From NCBI GenBank assembly GCA_030431875.1, contig JAUIIG010000002.1:43826-107825 (forward strand): a stretch of DNA of 64,000 nucleotides, in the 5' to 3' direction. Numbering within the stretch: position 1 is the stretch's first letter; the number at the start of each line of letters is the position of its first letter. Positions 1-8,040 of this stretch are shown in pieces. Source of the stretch: Alphaproteobacteria bacterium (GTDB lineage: Bacteria > Pseudomonadota > Alphaproteobacteria > Sphingomonadales > Sphingomonadaceae). The notes beneath the pieces were generated by a model. The model saw only the letters and a list, made by a program, of their open reading frames with translations, searched no databases and was not told where the DNA came from. The position numbers and the translations under genes are program-made.

Positions 1-40
1 AAAGCGGCCCGCCGGATAGGGCCGATACGGAGAGAATGTG

Positions 41-1000
41 ATGTCGCTGAAAGTCGAACCCATCCTGCCCAACTTCGGTGCCGTGTGCTCCGGGTTGGAC
101 CTGACGCAGCCGCTGTCGGCGGACGAAGTCAAGCAGATCACCGATGCGATGGACAAGTACGGCGTCACCGTATGGCGCAACACCGGGCTGACAGACGAGC
201 AGCACGTCGAATTCAGCCGCAATTTCGGATACCTGGAGCGCGTGCCCAAGCGCCCAGATGGCGCGAAGATGCGCCTCCCCTATCGCGAGCTGTTCGACGC
301 CTCCAACCTCAATCTTGAAGGCGAGATCACCACTGATCCGGCGGCCGTGGAATACCGCAAGGGTGACCGGTTGTGGCATACCGACAGCGCCTTCCTGGAA
401 AAGCGCACGAGCTATTCTATCCTGCTCGCCCACATCACCCCGCCTGCCGAAGCGGGCGGCGAGACGTGGTTCGCCGACGCGCGCACCGCCTATGAAGACC
501 TGCCGCAGGAAACCAAGGACCTGATCGAGGACAAGATCGGCATCAACTCGCTGTGGTGGAGCCGCAAGAAGGCGGGGGCCGACGTGGCCGAGGAAGAAAT
601 CCTCGAACGCCCGCTGGCGCGCCACCCGATCGTGCACACCCATGCAGGGTCGGGCCGCAAGAGCCTATTCATCGCCGCCCACACCATGGATATCGAAGGC
701 ATGGAAGGCCCCGAAGGCCGCCAGCTGATCGAGGACCTGATCGCCCACACCACGCAGCCGCAGTATACCTTCAAGTGGTCGTGGCAGCCGGGCGACATGG
801 TGATCTGGGACAACCTCGCCACCATGCACCGCGGCGGCGACTACGATTACACCGCCTACAAGCGCGACATGCGCCGCACGACAGTGCGCGAGGGTACCGA
901 ACCGCACCTGATGGAAACGGGGGACGATCCCTATACCGCGCTGTTCGCCAAGAGCCCCAAGGCGGTGGACATCAACGCGGCGCGCGACGCGGGCCGCTAG
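41..1000 (+). CDS. TauD/TfdA-family 2-oxoglutarate-dependent dioxygenase
   Basis: The 319-residue product has the Fe(II)/2-oxoglutarate dioxygenase facial triad: H113 and D115 in WHTDSAF, and H263 in TMHRGGDYD. A downstream arginine pair (R278/R279 in RDMRRTTV) sits where 2-oxoglutarate is bound. Length and layout match the TauD/TfdA family, whose members oxidatively cleave sulfonates, aryl ethers or similar substrates. The true substrate cannot be read from sequence. ATG 41 is chosen because GGAGAG lies about 7 bases upstream; a GTG at 38 is also in frame. The gene is cytoplasmic (no signal peptide). It precedes a TetR regulator and an exported phenol-oxidising pair, so an aromatic catabolic role is plausible but inferred. 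Confidence 0.88.
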   Translation: MSLKVEPILPNFGAVCSGLDLTQPLSADEVKQITDAMDKYGVTVWRNTGLTDEQHVEFSRNFGYLERVPKRPDGAKMRLPYRELFDASNLNLEGEITTDPAAVEYRKGDRLWHTDSAFLEKRTSYSILLAHITPPAEAGGETWFADARTAYEDLPQETKDLIEDKIGINSLWWSRKKAGADVAEEEILERPLARHPIVHTHAGSGRKSLFIAAHTMDIEGMEGPEGRQLIEDLIAHTTQPQYTFKWSWQPGDMVIWDNLATMHRGGDYDYTAYKRDMRRTTVREGTEPHLMETGDDPYTALFAKSPKAVDINAARDAGR

Positions 1001-1081
1001 GCAACGATCTCCGTTTGACTGCTGGCGGCAATTGCGGGACCTTGGCGGCTTCGCACCAGCCGCCAGTCACAAGGAACCGCA

Positions 1082-1732
1082 TTGACCGAAACGCCGACCC
1101 CGACCGATGGTCGCGCCGAAGTCGGGCGCAAGCGGCGCGCGGCCACGCGGGCGCGCATCATCGCGGCGGCCTTTGCCATCTTCGGTGAAGAGAACGGCCT
1201 GTTCGCGCGGATTGAGGATATCGTGGAGCAGGCCGGGGTCACCCGCGCCACCTTCTACAACCACTTCTCCGGCATGGTGGACCTGCGCGAAGCGGTGACG
1301 CGCGAGGTGACGCACGATTTCCTCGTCGCGGTGACCGACACGGTTTCGCAGATCCCGGATTCGCGTGAACAGTGCACCGTCGCCGTGCGCTATTACCTGC
1401 GCCGCGCGCAGAAGGACCGGCGCTGGGCGTGGTCGATGCTGAACATGAGCGCCTCGGGCGAGATTTTCGGCGCGGAGACCTTCCGCCAGGCCCTGCGCAC
1501 CATCACTGACGGCGTGGAAAACGGATCGCTGCCGATCCCCTCGGCGGACCTCGGGCGCGACATCCTGCTGGGCGCGACGCTTGCGGCCATGGGCTCCATC
1601 GCCAAGCGCGACATGCCCGACAACTACCCGGAGGTGGTGGCCGGATATATCCTCTGCGGGATGGGCGTGGATCGCGACACGGCAAAGTCCATCGCCCACC
1701 TGCCCTTGCCGCCGCTGGCCACTGACGGGTGA
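1082..1732 (+). CDS. TetR/AcrR-family transcriptional regulator
   Basis: This 216-residue protein has a basic N-terminus (GRKRRAATRARIIAAA) and a TetR helix-turn-helix at about residues 40-66 (EDIVEQAGVTRATFYNHF). The rest is a helical ligand-binding domain of ordinary length. The start is TTG, with AAGGAA about 7 bases upstream; no better start is in frame. It lies 81 bp after the dioxygenase and just before the cytochrome/flavoprotein pair. An imperfect palindrome overlapping a -35-like TTGACA at 1749-1763 is a reasonable operator for it. Ligand unknown. Confidence 0.88.
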   Translation: MTETPTPTDGRAEVGRKRRAATRARIIAAAFAIFGEENGLFARIEDIVEQAGVTRATFYNHFSGMVDLREAVTREVTHDFLVAVTDTVSQIPDSREQCTVAVRYYLRRAQKDRRWAWSMLNMSASGEIFGAETFRQALRTITDGVENGSLPIPSADLGRDILLGATLAAMGSIAKRDMPDNYPEVVAGYILCGMGVDRDTAKSIAHLPLPPLATDG

Positions 1733-1748
1733 GCCTCGCATTGTGTAA

Positions 1749-1776
1749 TTGACATTTTGTCCATTGCAATTATCAC
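1749..1776 (+). promoter_or_regulatory. Candidate promoter with overlapping TetR-type palindrome
   Basis: TTGACA (1749-1754) followed after 16 bases by TATCAC (1771-1776) resembles a sigma-70 promoter for the cytochrome c gene at 1819. The -35 box forms half of an imperfect palindrome, TTGACA-TTT-TGTCCA (1749-1763), with five of six arm positions complementary. A repressor bound there would block the -35. This is inferred from pattern only. Confidence 0.4.
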
Positions 1777-1818
1777 CTGAACCCGGACGGCGAAAACGCC
1801 GATTGGGGAGAGGACGAT

Positions 1819-2184
1819 ATGCGAACCAGGCGAAGCCTTGGGTTCGGGCGCTCGGCGGCGCTTGCTGTGGGATTGACGCTGCTGGCCGGAGCCGGGCTGG
1901 CTGCCGGGCTTTCCGGCAAGGCCAATGCACAGGCGACCTACGAGATCGAGCCGCGCGAACCGGAATACCTCTACGCGCGCACCTGCGGATATTGCCACGG
2001 GCACAACATTGCGCCGATCATTCGCGGGCGGAACCTGCCCCCGGCGGTGATCGAAAGCATCGTGCGTTCCGGCATGGGTGCAATGCCGGCTTTTAAGCCG
2101 ACCGAAATCACCAACACCGAACTGGAAGCGCTGGCCGAATGGTTGTCGCAGTCCGAGGTCGATCCCGAGGAGCATGGCGGATGA
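1819..2184 (+). CDS. Exported monohaem cytochrome c, partner of the downstream flavoprotein
   Basis: The 121-residue protein has an N-terminal signal segment (basic start, hydrophobic residues about 13-32). A single haem c site, CGYCH, covers residues 56-60. M89 in GAMPAF is the likely axial ligand. Its stop overlaps the next start (ATGA), which points to tight co-translation with the flavoprotein. That is the arrangement of the p-cresol methylhydroxylase (PchC/PchF) and eugenol hydroxylase (EhyA/EhyB) families, in which the periplasmic cytochrome takes electrons from FAD. Start chosen at the ATG after GGGGAGAGGA. Confidence 0.85.
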   Translation: MRTRRSLGFGRSAALAVGLTLLAGAGLAAGLSGKANAQATYEIEPREPEYLYARTCGYCHGHNIAPIIRGRNLPPAVIESIVRSGMGAMPAFKPTEITNTELEALAEWLSQSEVDPEEHGG

Positions 2185-3797
2185 CCAGCGGATTTTCCCG
2201 ACGCGAAGTCATGGCCATCGGCGGTGCCGTGGCCAGCAGTGCCGCGCTAACCCCGCTCGCCCATGCGCGCATGATGCCGCAGGACATGGACCGTGATGTT
2301 TTCGCCGCCGCCTGCCGCGAACTGCGCGCCATCGTGGGTGACGACTGGGTCTTCGCCGACGAGGCCAGCACCATTTCCTATCGCAAGAGCGGCATTCCCG
2401 ACCTGCGCGGCGAGCACATTCCCTCCGGAGCCGTGGCCCCTGCCAGTGTCGAACAGGTGCAGGCGATCCTCGCTGTGGCCAACCGTTACCGCTTGCCGCT
2501 GTGGCCGATCTCCACCGGCAAGAACATGGGCTACGGCATGGCCACGCCCGCCAGCAGCGGGCAGATGATCCTCGACCTCAAGCGGATGAACCGCATCCTC
2601 GATTTCGATGCCGAGCTGGGCACGATCCTGGTCGAGCCGGGCGTCACCTACCAGCAGATCCACGACTATATCGAGGACAACAACCTGCCTTACTGGATCG
2701 ACGTGCCCACCGTCGGCCCCATCGTGTCGATGATGGGCAATACGCTGGAACGCGGCGTGGGTTACACGCCCTACGGTGATCACTTCTTCATGCAGTGCGG
2801 AATGGAAGTGGTCCTGGCCGATGGCACGGTGCTCAAAACGGGCATGGGCTCGATCGAGAACGGCAACACCTGGCAAGCGTTCAAATGGGGCTATGGCCCC
2901 TACCTCGACGGCATCTTTACCCAGTCCAACTTCGGCGTGGTCACCAAGCTGGGCATGTGGCTGATGCCGCGCCCGCCGGTCTACAAGCCCTTCATGGTGC
3001 GTTCGCCCAATGTGGAGGACGTGGCGGCCATCACCGATACGATCCGCCCGTTCCGCATGAACAACCTCATCCCCAACGGCGTGCTGATCATGGGCGCGCT
3101 GTACCAGATGTCCATGTTCAACCGCCGGGCCGACCTGTGGGACGGCGAGGGCGTGATTCCGCTCGACGTGATCCAGCGCCATGCCCGCGCCAATGATATC
3201 GGCATGTGGAACACCTTCTACGCGCTTTACGGCACGGAGGAGATGATCGCCGCCATGGAGCCAATCCTGACGGGGGCCTTCGAGGCAACCGGGGCCGACG
3301 TGCTCACCGCAGCCGAGATGCGCGGCAACCCCTACTTCGAACACAACGAGACGCTGATGCGCGGCGGCATGACGCTGGAGGAAAAGGGCCTGGTCCGTTG
3401 GTGGGGCCGCAGCGGCGGCGCAGTCGCCTTTGCCCCGGTCGCGCCTGCCAAGGGCGCGGAGACGATCGGGCAAACCGAACTCGCCACCGAGATCATGAAC
3501 AAGTGGGGCTTCGACTATGCCCCGGCCTATGCCGTCGGCGGGCGCGAGCTGCACCACATCATCTTCCTGATGTTCGACAAGGGCGACGACGAACACTCCG
3601 CCAAGGCCGAACAGTGCATGGAAGAAATGATCACCCGCTTCGGCGAGCGCGGCTGGGCAGCCTACCGTTCCAGCGTTTCCACGATGGACCTGGTGGCGCA
3701 GCAATACGGCGACGCCAACCGCGAAGTGAACGCCCGCATCAAGCAGGCGCTCGATCCCAACCACATCATCGCGCCGGGCAAGCAGGGCATTGCCTGA
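2181..3797 (+). CDS. Tat-exported FAD-dependent phenol oxidoreductase (vanillyl-alcohol oxidase / p-cresol methylhydroxylase family)
   Basis: This 538-residue flavoprotein begins with a twin-arginine signal (SRREVMAIGG followed by a hydrophobic stretch and AHA), so it is folded and flavinylated before export. Residues about 70-250 form a FAD-binding_4 fold. The C-terminal part (GGAVAFAPVAPAKG, then ALDPNHIIAPGKQG) is characteristic of the PchF/EhyB/VAO group. These enzymes oxidise para-alkylphenols at the benzylic carbon. I could not assign the covalent FAD residue with certainty. ATG 2181 overlaps the stop of the cytochrome gene; upstream in-frame starts would run into that gene and lose the signal. 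With the cytochrome it most likely forms a dehydrogenase/hydroxylase complex in the periplasm. Confidence 0.85.
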   Translation: MTSGFSRREVMAIGGAVASSAALTPLAHARMMPQDMDRDVFAAACRELRAIVGDDWVFADEASTISYRKSGIPDLRGEHIPSGAVAPASVEQVQAILAVANRYRLPLWPISTGKNMGYGMATPASSGQMILDLKRMNRILDFDAELGTILVEPGVTYQQIHDYIEDNNLPYWIDVPTVGPIVSMMGNTLERGVGYTPYGDHFFMQCGMEVVLADGTVLKTGMGSIENGNTWQAFKWGYGPYLDGIFTQSNFGVVTKLGMWLMPRPPVYKPFMVRSPNVEDVAAITDTIRPFRMNNLIPNGVLIMGALYQMSMFNRRADLWDGEGVIPLDVIQRHARANDIGMWNTFYALYGTEEMIAAMEPILTGAFEATGADVLTAAEMRGNPYFEHNETLMRGGMTLEEKGLVRWWGRSGGAVAFAPVAPAKGAETIGQTELATEIMNKWGFDYAPAYAVGGRELHHIIFLMFDKGDDEHSAKAEQCMEEMITRFGERGWAAYRSSVSTMDLVAQQYGDANREVNARIKQALDPNHIIAPGKQGIA

Positions 3798-3809
3798 CCG
3801 GTGCGACGC

Positions 3810-3845
3810 CGGCCCCGCCCTCCCATCCCATCTGGCGGGGCCGGT
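3810..3845 (+). terminator. Strong GC hairpin between flavoprotein and SDR genes
   Basis: An 11-bp perfect inverted repeat (CCGGCCCCGCC at 3810-3820 and GGCGGGGCCGG at 3835-3845) with a 14-base loop lies 13 bp after the flavoprotein stop and is followed by TCCCTCATTCT. It could end or attenuate transcription, or protect the 3' end of the upstream mRNA. The U-tract is poor. Confidence 0.5.
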
Positions 3846-3873
3846 CCCTCATTCTGACTGACGAGGTACGACC

Positions 3874-4638
3874 ATGAGTGACGTGCAGTACTACTTCCCC
3901 GGCAAGGTGGCCCTGGTAACTGGGGGTGCGACGGGTATCGGCCGCGCGGTGTCCACCGCCTTTGCCGAGCGGGGCGCCAAGGTGATGATCGGCGACATCG
4001 ACGAGCGCGCCGAGGAAACCGTGGCCATTATCGAACAGGCGGGCGGCGAAGCTGACTTCATCCGCACCGACGTGCGCGACAAGGCGGCGGTGGATGCCCT
4101 GGTGGCAGGCACTCTCAGCCGCTTTGGCGGCATGCACATGGCCTTCAACAATGCCGGTATTCTGCCAGAACAACGCCCGATCCACGAAGTGACCGAGGAC
4201 GAGCTGGACCTTGCCATCGACGTGGACTTCAAGGGCGTGTTCTATTCGATGCAGTCAGAGATCCGTCACTTCCTGCAAGCGGGCGGCGGGGCCATCGTCA
4301 ACACGGCATCGGTCGGTGCGCTGATCGCGGACCCGAACATGAGCGTCTACTGCGCCATGAAGCACGCCGTGTCCGGCCTGACCAAGGCAGCGGCGGTGGA
4401 ATATGCGCAGAAAGGCATCCGCGTGAACTGCGTCGCTCCCGGCTTCGTGCGCACGCCGATGACCCAGCACTGGGCCGACAGCAGCGACTTCACCGACATG
4501 TTCTTCCAGCACAATATCTCGGGCCGCTATGCCGAGCCGGAAGAGATTGCCGGAACCGTGCTGCACCTGTGTTCCGACGCCGCCAGCTTCGTCAACGGTG
4601 CAACCTGGACCATCGACGGCGGCCAGACCGCGCACTGA
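3874..4638 (+). CDS. Classical short-chain dehydrogenase/reductase (SDR)
   Basis: This 254-residue NAD(P)-dependent oxidoreductase is of the classical SDR type. It has the cofactor motif TGGATGIG (T16-G23), NNAG at 92-95, and catalytic S146, Y159 and K163 (YxxxK). D41 at the end of strand 2 (GDID) suggests NAD preference. It is in the same direction as the cytochrome/flavoprotein pair but separated by a hairpin. A likely role is oxidation of the alcohol made by the periplasmic enzyme, though the substrate is not determined by sequence. An SD (GACGAGG) precedes the ATG. Confidence 0.85.
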   Translation: MSDVQYYFPGKVALVTGGATGIGRAVSTAFAERGAKVMIGDIDERAEETVAIIEQAGGEADFIRTDVRDKAAVDALVAGTLSRFGGMHMAFNNAGILPEQRPIHEVTEDELDLAIDVDFKGVFYSMQSEIRHFLQAGGGAIVNTASVGALIADPNMSVYCAMKHAVSGLTKAAAVEYAQKGIRVNCVAPGFVRTPMTQHWADSSDFTDMFFQHNISGRYAEPEEIAGTVLHLCSDAASFVNGATWTIDGGQTAH

Positions 4639-4660
4639 TTGCGGTTCGATGAAGAAAATC

Positions 4661-4690
4661 GGCCCGACCCTCTGCAAAGAGGGCCGGGCC
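4661..4690. terminator. Bidirectional intrinsic terminator
   Basis: GGCCCG-a-CCCTCT, loop GCAA, AGAGGG-c-CGGGCC forms a 12-bp stem with one mismatch between two convergent genes. The minus-strand transcript continues into GATTTTCTTC, so termination should be better for the small peptide gene at 4741-4824 than for the SDR. Confidence 0.7.
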
Positions 4691-4740
4691 AGATTGTTCG
4701 CGGCAACCGACGAGCGCCGGTTGCCGTGGCTGTCATGCTG

Positions 4741-4824
4741 TTAGGGCAGGATGGCAGTCAGCAGCGAGGTGCTGACCGAAATCGCCGCCAGCGTCGACAG
4801 CAGACGGTTGGCAATCGTGGACAT
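4741..4824 (-). CDS. 27-residue hydrophobic peptide
   Basis: A short gene reads MSTIANRLLSTLAAISV then STSLLTAILP and stops at TAA. It is one hydrophobic helix with a single positive charge near the start, preceded by GGAG 7 bases upstream and followed 50 bp later by a terminator hairpin. RBS, compact reading frame and terminator together argue for a real gene. Small one-helix proteins of this sort are frequent in sphingomonads but mostly uncharacterised. It could be a membrane peptide or a toxin-like peptide; no function is assigned. The 249 bp upstream, to the DUF302 gene, holds no other recognisable feature. Confidence 0.5.
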   Translation of the reverse strand: MSTIANRLLSTLAAISVSTSLLTAILP

Positions 4825-5073
4825 TCTTGGTCTCCGGTTTCCCCGCCAATCGGGGAGCGGAGGCGCATATGGTGCGACGCAACATCGAAGACAAATGTCC
4901 AATTTGCGACATGTGTTGCGTATTTTTCAACAAACTCTCGTGGAGCGTGATTGGTCTGCAACCTGTCCAGCGCTCCGGCCTTCGGTCAGCGGCGGGCGCG
5001 GCCTCGGCCTGGAGGAGTTCACGCGCTGAAACGTCCCATGGACAGCGCAGCGCGCGAATGACAGGATGCCCGC

Positions 5074-5460
5074 ATGACCTACTATATCTCTACCCGTGTG
5101 ACGGGCAGCATGGACGACGTCATTGCGCGCACCGAAGAGGCACTGAAGGCCGAAGGTTTCGGCGTTTTGACGCGCATCGACATTGCCGATACGCTGAAGA
5201 AGAAGATCGATGCCGATTTCCGCCCTTACGTCATCCTTGGTGCCTGCAACCCCGGCATGGCGCACAAGGCGCTGCAACTGGAAGGCAAGGTCGGCCTCAT
5301 GCTGCCTTGCAATGTCATCGTGCAGCAGCTGGAAGATGGTGTCGAAGTGGCCGCGATCGACCCGGTCGCCTCGATGCAGGCGATCGACAATCCGCAGCTG
5401 CACCAGGCCGCGCAGGAAGTGCGCACCATGCTGGCTGCCGCGATAAACCGGCTCGGCTAA
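5074..5460 (+). CDS. DUF302 domain protein
   Basis: This 128-residue protein is almost entirely one DUF302 domain. It carries the family pattern of an alternating alpha/beta fold with GVLTRIDI, LGACNPGMAHKAL and GLMLPCNVIV. Single-domain DUF302 proteins are cytoplasmic, and their role is not established; two conserved cysteines here (in GACNPG and LPCNV) could bind metal or a thiol ligand. It is convergent with the VIT gene, 15 bp apart. No operon partner is evident. Confidence 0.8.
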   Translation: MTYYISTRVTGSMDDVIARTEEALKAEGFGVLTRIDIADTLKKKIDADFRPYVILGACNPGMAHKALQLEGKVGLMLPCNVIVQQLEDGVEVAAIDPVASMQAIDNPQLHQAAQEVRTMLAAAINRLG

Positions 5461-5475
5461 GAGGCCTGCGCGGCG

Positions 5476-6177
5476 CTAGACGACAGTTCCGAACAGCGAC
5501 CCGATCCCTGCCGTAGCGGCCATGGCCAGGGCACCCCAGAAGGTTACCCTGATTGTCGCGCGCAGGACATTGGCGCCGCCGGCACGGGCACCGATGGCGC
5601 CAAGTAGGGCGAGGAACAGCAACGAGGCCAGCGAAACGCCAACTATCAGCGATGCATTTGCCAGCAGCAAGACCATGAGTAGTGGCAAGGCGGCACCGAT
5701 AGAAAACGTAGCTGCGGAAGCGAGCGCAGCCTGGATCGGGCGGGCCGTCGTGATTTCGGAAATTCCCAGTTCCTCGCGCGCATGCACCGCCAGGGCATCC
5801 CTTGCCGTCAACTGGTCCGCCACCTTCCCGGCGGTTTCGGGATCGACCCCGCGATCGACGTAGATCTGCCGCAGCTCCTCCCGCTCGAAATCCGGCTGGC
5901 TCTCCAACTCGGCAGCCTCGCGTGCAAGGTCTGCCTTCTCCGTGTCGGACTGTGAGCTGACCGAAACATATTCGCCGGCCGCCATGGACATGGCTCCGGC
6001 CACCAGTCCGGCAGTGCCGGCGATAAGGATTTCCGAACGATCGGCGGCTGCGGCCGCGACGCCGACGATGAGGCTGGCGGTGGAAACGATACCGTCGTTT
6101 GCGCCAAGGATTGCGGCGCGCAACCAGCCGATGCGCGAAACCATGTGTCGTTCGGGATGAAGATAACTGTGGCTCAT
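5476..6177 (-). CDS. VIT1/CCC1-family membrane transporter (iron/manganese)
   Basis: The 233-residue protein has the VIT/CCC1 layout. There are two N-terminal membrane segments (GWLRAAILGANDGIVSTAS, then the AGLVAGAMSMAAGEYVS region) and a cytoplasmic helical hairpin rich in acidic residues (about 75-145, with EREELRQIYVDRG). Three C-terminal membrane segments follow. Eukaryotic relatives export Fe2+/Mn2+ from the cytosol, and bacterial ones are thought to do likewise. The conserved GxNDGxVST and AGEYVSVSSQ motifs are present. ATG 6177 is preferred over upstream starts because CGGAG sits 7 bases before it. Confidence 0.85.
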   Translation of the reverse strand: MSHSYLHPERHMVSRIGWLRAAILGANDGIVSTASLIVGVAAAAADRSEILIAGTAGLVAGAMSMAAGEYVSVSSQSDTEKADLAREAAELESQPDFEREELRQIYVDRGVDPETAGKVADQLTARDALAVHAREELGISEITTARPIQAALASAATFSIGAALPLLMVLLLANASLIVGVSLASLLFLALLGAIGARAGGANVLRATIRVTFWGALAMAATAGIGSLFGTVV

Positions 6178-6248
6178 ACCATGCTCCGTGCGATGCCGCG
6201 CATTTCGTTCGGGTGCATGCGACGCGCCATGCACCACCCGAAAAAGCA

Positions 6249-6290
6249 AAACGCCCGGCCCTCTGCGAGAGAGCCGGGCGTTTCGCGTTT
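6249..6290 (-). terminator. Intrinsic terminator of the dhaK operon
   Basis: An 11-bp stem (AAACGCCCGGC at 6249-6259 with its complement at 6273-6283) is followed on the minus strand by a T-rich run (TTTTGCTTTTT). It lies just after the dhaK stop and before the divergent end of the VIT gene. Confidence 0.8.
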
Positions 6291-6307
6291 CCGTCTGACC
6301 TACCGGA

Positions 6308-7300
6308 TCAGAAGATGCGGCAGGCCGTTTCGGCCGGAGCCGCCAGCTGGGCTTCCAGCTCGTCGTCCAGCTTCAGCAGGGTCAGCGAGCAACCGGCCAT
6401 TTCGATGGCGGTGCAATATTCGCCGACATAGTTGCGCGCGATGGTCAGGCCGCGATCGGCGCAAAGCTGGGCTGCCTTGTTGTAGAGAACGTAGAGTTCT
6501 GCCGGCGGGGTGCCGCCGAGGCCGTTGATCATCAGCGCCACGCGGTCGCCCGAATTGTAGGGCAAGTCATTGGCAACAGCATCGAACAGCAGCTCGACGA
6601 TTTCGTCGGCAGGCTTGATCTTGGTGCGTTCGCGGCCCGGTTCGCCGTGGATGCCGACGCCGACTTCCATTTCGTCGTCGCCGATTTCGAAGATCGGGTC
6701 ACCCTTGGCCGGCGGGATGCAGCTGGTGAGCGCGAGGCCCATGGTGCGCACGTTGTTGTTGACCTTCTCGGCCACGGCATAGACCGCGTCGAGATCGGCA
6801 CCGGCTTCGGAAGCCGCGCCGCAGGCCTTCATCACGAAGAAGTTACCAGCCACGCCGCGACGGCCGACGGTGTAGAGACTGTCCTGCACGGCGACGTCAT
6901 CGTTGATGATGAACTGCTTCAGCTTGATGCCTTCGGCTTCGGCCATTTCGCAGGCCATGTCCCAGGCCATGCGGTCACCCTGGTAGTTGTTAACCAGCAC
7001 CAGCACGCCAGCGTCGGTGGCGACAGACTTGATCGTTTCGTAGCAGGCATCGACCGGCGGGGCGGCGAAGACCGGGCCCTGGCAGGCGGCGGTCAGCATG
7101 CCGGGACCGACAGCCATGACGTGCGCCGGTTCGTGGCCCGAGCCCGAACCCTGGACGATGGCGACCTTCGAGGCGTCAACGTTCTTGCGCTTGATCAGCT
7201 GGTGCTCGGGCATCGCTTCGAGCAGGTCGGGGTTGGCGGCGATCACACCGGCCATGAATTCGGGAACGAAGTTCTCCGGGTTGTTGACGAATTTCTTCAT
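6308..7300 (-). CDS. dhaK: Dihydroxyacetone kinase subunit DhaK
   Basis: This 330-residue protein is collinear with E. coli DhaK. H56 in GSGSGHEP and H218 in VGIHGEPG (the residue that forms a hemiaminal with the substrate) fall at the same numbers, and D109 lies in NNYQGDR. DhaK binds dihydroxyacetone (or a related short ketose such as erythrulose) for phosphorylation using a nucleotide held by DhaL. It is the last gene of a four-gene operon, 36 bp after dhaL, and is followed by a terminator. No DhaM/PTS phosphoryl carrier is present, so the phosphate donor is unclear. Confidence 0.92.
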   Translation of the reverse strand: MKKFVNNPENFVPEFMAGVIAANPDLLEAMPEHQLIKRKNVDASKVAIVQGSGSGHEPAHVMAVGPGMLTAACQGPVFAAPPVDACYETIKSVATDAGVLVLVNNYQGDRMAWDMACEMAEAEGIKLKQFIINDDVAVQDSLYTVGRRGVAGNFFVMKACGAASEAGADLDAVYAVAEKVNNNVRTMGLALTSCIPPAKGDPIFEIGDDEMEVGVGIHGEPGRERTKIKPADEIVELLFDAVANDLPYNSGDRVALMINGLGGTPPAELYVLYNKAAQLCADRGLTIARNYVGEYCTAIEMAGCSLTLLKLDDELEAQLAAPAETACRIF

Positions 7301-7336
7301 GTTCCATTCCTCTCCGTGTAATTGAATAGCTTGAAA

Positions 7337-8017
7337 TTAAAGGTCTTTGACGCTGGAAACCTGCAGCTCGCGGGCGTTCGGCGCGTAGTCGACGCCGTAG
7401 GCCTTGCACCAGTCGCGCAGGATGGTGGCCACGCCGACGATGCCGGGATCGGGAGTGTTGGCGCTGCGTTCACCCACCTGGCTGGCGCGGCCGCGGTGGG
7501 CGACCGAGCTGCGCGTCTCGTCGATGGCCTTGTCGGCCTCTGCAGTGATGGCAGCGAGCACGGCACCCATGTCCGAACCGTCCATTTCCTGCATCTTGTC
7601 GTGGATCGGCCAGAGCGCGTCGAGCAGCGTCTTGTCGCCGCGCTTGGCACCGCCGCGGGCAACGATGCCTTCGATGGCCGAGCCGAGCATGTCAGTCAGC
7701 TGCTGGTAGCTGGCTTCCTCCAGCCCCTTGCCAACCATGCCGGCGCGCATGAAGCCGGTGCCCCAGATCGGGCCCGAGGAGCCGCCGACGTGCTTGGAAC
7801 AGATCATCGAGATCTTCAGCATCATGGCGCCGATGGCGCTCTTGTCGATCTCCGGCAGGTCCTTCTTGATGACCTTGAAGCCGGTGGCGAGCGAGGTACC
7901 GAAGTCACCATCGCCGGCCAGGCCGTCGAGGTCGGAAAAGTACTTTTCGTTGGCGATCACCGTGTCGCAGGTGATGTCGATGGCCTTCTCGAAATCAGCA
8001 ATCGTAAACGTCGACAT
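7337..8017 (-). CDS. dhaL: Dihydroxyacetone kinase subunit DhaL
   Basis: This 226-residue protein matches DhaL. The Mg-nucleotide aspartates (D31, D36, D38) lie in SDLDGLAGDGDFG, followed by VGGSSGP and the late GRASQVGERS motif. The usual histidine after the last aspartate is phenylalanine (F39). DhaL carries the ADP/ATP and transfers phosphate to the sugar on DhaK. In PTS-type systems it is recharged by DhaM, which is missing here, so ATP exchange or a remote DhaM must be assumed. It is encoded between the HAD phosphatase (23 bp upstream) and dhaK. Confidence 0.9.
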   Translation of the reverse strand: MSTFTIADFEKAIDITCDTVIANEKYFSDLDGLAGDGDFGTSLATGFKVIKKDLPEIDKSAIGAMMLKISMICSKHVGGSSGPIWGTGFMRAGMVGKGLEEASYQQLTDMLGSAIEGIVARGGAKRGDKTLLDALWPIHDKMQEMDGSDMGAVLAAITAEADKAIDETRSSVAHRGRASQVGERSANTPDPGIVGVATILRDWCKAYGVDYAPNARELQVSSVKDL

Positions 8018-8040
8018 TTATCTCTCCCTGTGGCTGCCGG

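Noticed and set aside
2247..3764. A 505-codon open frame on the minus strand.
   Set aside because: It is the mirror of the Tat-exported flavoprotein, with His/Val/Gly-rich shadow composition and no motif.
4827..5516. A 229-codon plus-strand frame.
   Set aside because: It overlaps the DUF302 gene in another frame and has shadow-like Arg/His composition.
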